Shown here: in pieces, positions 55,078 to 55,884 of the stretch
How positions within the stretch are numbered: the first letter of the stretch is position 1
Layout of the letters: the number at the start of each line of letters is the position of its first letter
Assembly: GCA_002708315.1 (NCBI GenBank)
Contig: PANC01000009.1
Coordinates: 5,778 to 61,661 of the forward strand
Reading direction: 5' to 3'
Source: Lentimicrobiaceae bacterium
Lineage (GTDB): Bacteria > Bacteroidota > Bacteroidia > Bacteroidales > F082
Length of the DNA stretch: 55,884 nt
Translations under genes and position numbers: made by a program
Notes under the pieces: model-generated
Told to the model about the DNA's origin: nothing
Databases searched by the model: none
The model's input: only the letters and a program-made list of their open reading frames with translations

Positions 55078-55884
55078 TTATATTAAAACCTCAACAAAGT
55101 CTCTAACCTTTCCAACAGGGATAATTTCTATCTTATATTTTTTAGCAGATAAATTTTTAAGGCTGTACTTGGAAAGGACTATTTTTTCAAAGCCAAGTTT
55201 TTCAGCTTCACTTATTCTGTTTTCAATGTGTGAAACAGTACGTATTTCTCCAGAGAGACCAATTTCTCCTGCAAAGCACATATTAGGGGGCACGACTTTA
55301 TCATTCAATGATGATATTATTGCGGCAGAAACAGCAAGGTCAATTGCTGGATCATCCACTTTTATCCCACCTGCAATATTTAGAAAAACATCTTTGGAAC
55401 TTATTTTAAACCCACTTCTTTTTTCAAGAACAGCAAGTAGCATATTCAGTCTTCTTAAATCGAAACCTGTTGAAGACCTCTGCGGTGTTCCAAATGCGGC
55501 AGTGCTTATTAGAGCTTGTGTTTCTATTAGTAATGGTCTTTGGCCTTCGATCATTGCGGCAATTGCCACACCACTGGCAACTTCATCTCGGTTTGAAAGC
55601 AAAATTTCACTTGGATTAATTACTTCTCTGAGGCCATTTGACATCATTTCATAGATTCCTAACTCTGAAGTTGACCCAAATCGGTTTTTTACGGATCTAA
55701 GAATTCTAAATCCATAATGTCTGTCGCCCTCAAACTGTAATACACTATCTACCATATGTTCCAATACTTTTGGGCCAGCCAAATTACCATCCTTTGTAAT
55801 GTGCCCTATTAACATAACAGGTACATTTGATGATTTAGCATATCTCTGCAATTGAGATGCAGTTTCACGAATTTGACTAATGCT
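55078..55884 (-). CDS. radA: DNA repair protein RadA (Sms), N-terminal part outside window
   Basis: RadA is a RecA-like, Lon-C-terminal-domain ATPase that drives branch migration in homologous recombination. The visible 268 residues cover the end of the RecA core (SISQIRETASQLQR, LIGHITKDG, and the RadA-specific KNRFG) and the whole Lon-like domain (ISTAAFGTPQRS, GGIKVDDPAIDLAVSAAI, GEIGLSGEIRTV). The zinc finger and Walker A lie beyond base 55884. The frame is open to the edge of the window and shows no break. Confidence 0.95.
   Translation of the reverse strand, partial: SISQIRETASQLQRYAKSSNVPVMLIGHITKDGNLAGPKVLEHMVDSVLQFEGDRHYGFRILRSVKNRFGSTSELGIYEMMSNGLREVINPSEILLSNRDEVASGVAIAAMIEGQRPLLIETQALISTAAFGTPQRSSTGFDLRRLNMLLAVLEKRSGFKISSKDVFLNIAGGIKVDDPAIDLAVSAAIISSLNDKVVPPNMCFAGEIGLSGEIRTVSHIENRISEAEKLGFEKIVLSKYSLKNLSAKKYKIEIIPVGKVRDFVEVLI

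Overview
The window is AT-rich chromosomal DNA from a member of the Bacteroidota. Four observations support this. Several secreted proteins end in type IX secretion (T9SS) sorting domains. Many genes are preceded by the Bacteroidota -7 promoter element TAnnTTTG, with no Shine-Dalgarno sequences. The ATP synthase has the Bacteroidota form: AtpB with an exported N-terminal extension and a very short epsilon subunit. Lineage-typical families occur (DUF4837, DUF5777, a zinc-less DksA/TraR protein, a long LspA). The organism respires and handles propionate or methylmalonyl-CoA (MeaB). Genus cannot be fixed from this sequence. I see no tRNA, rRNA, CRISPR, prophage or insertion sequence.

Layout. 1-7.4 kb: a truncated lamin-tail-domain surface protein, divergent asd and ribF, a secreted C69 dipeptidase, a T9SS-exported phosphatase/nuclease and ferritin. 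7.5-15.6 kb: the F-type ATP synthase on the minus strand, atpBEFHAG and atpDC, split by an opposite-strand TPR lipoprotein and closed by clear terminators. 15.7-22.2 kb: an unknown small protein, then ileS, a DksA/TraR-like gene, lspA and an MFS transporter. 22.3-24.8 kb: a minus-strand envelope cluster (c-type cytochrome lipoprotein, OB-fold protein, YceI protein, DUF5777 barrel) led by the decayed remnant of a second cytochrome gene. 24.9-29.7 kb: thiL with a TauE/SafE permease, pgi, and ahcY with a strong terminator.

29.8-36.7 kb: an outer-membrane barrel, a TlpA-like thioredoxin with an unknown partner, DUF4837, MltD with three LysM repeats, and an MsbA-like exporter. 36.7-41.4 kb: an omega-amidase/methionine aminotransferase pair, a 2-oxoglutarate/Fe oxygenase, a CDF metal exporter, a DUF5808 mini-protein and a lipoprotein. 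41.7-48.5 kb: alkaline phosphatase, cysC, cysQ, meaB, a patatin lipoprotein, a second T9SS phosphatase/nuclease and a TetR-like protein. 48.6-55.9 kb: an Asp-box T9SS protein, a dicarboxylate symporter, pfkA, mtnA, an M20 amidohydrolase and the C-terminal part of radA.

Functional links: ahcY, mtnA and the aminotransferase/omega-amidase pair touch methionine and SAM recycling; cysC and cysQ make PAPS and remove PAP; pgi and pfkA are glycolytic. The best candidate for an undescribed system is the cytochrome/OB-fold/YceI/DUF5777 operon. Most of the rest is housekeeping. Family names come from recognising motifs and overall sequence pattern by eye, not from a database search.
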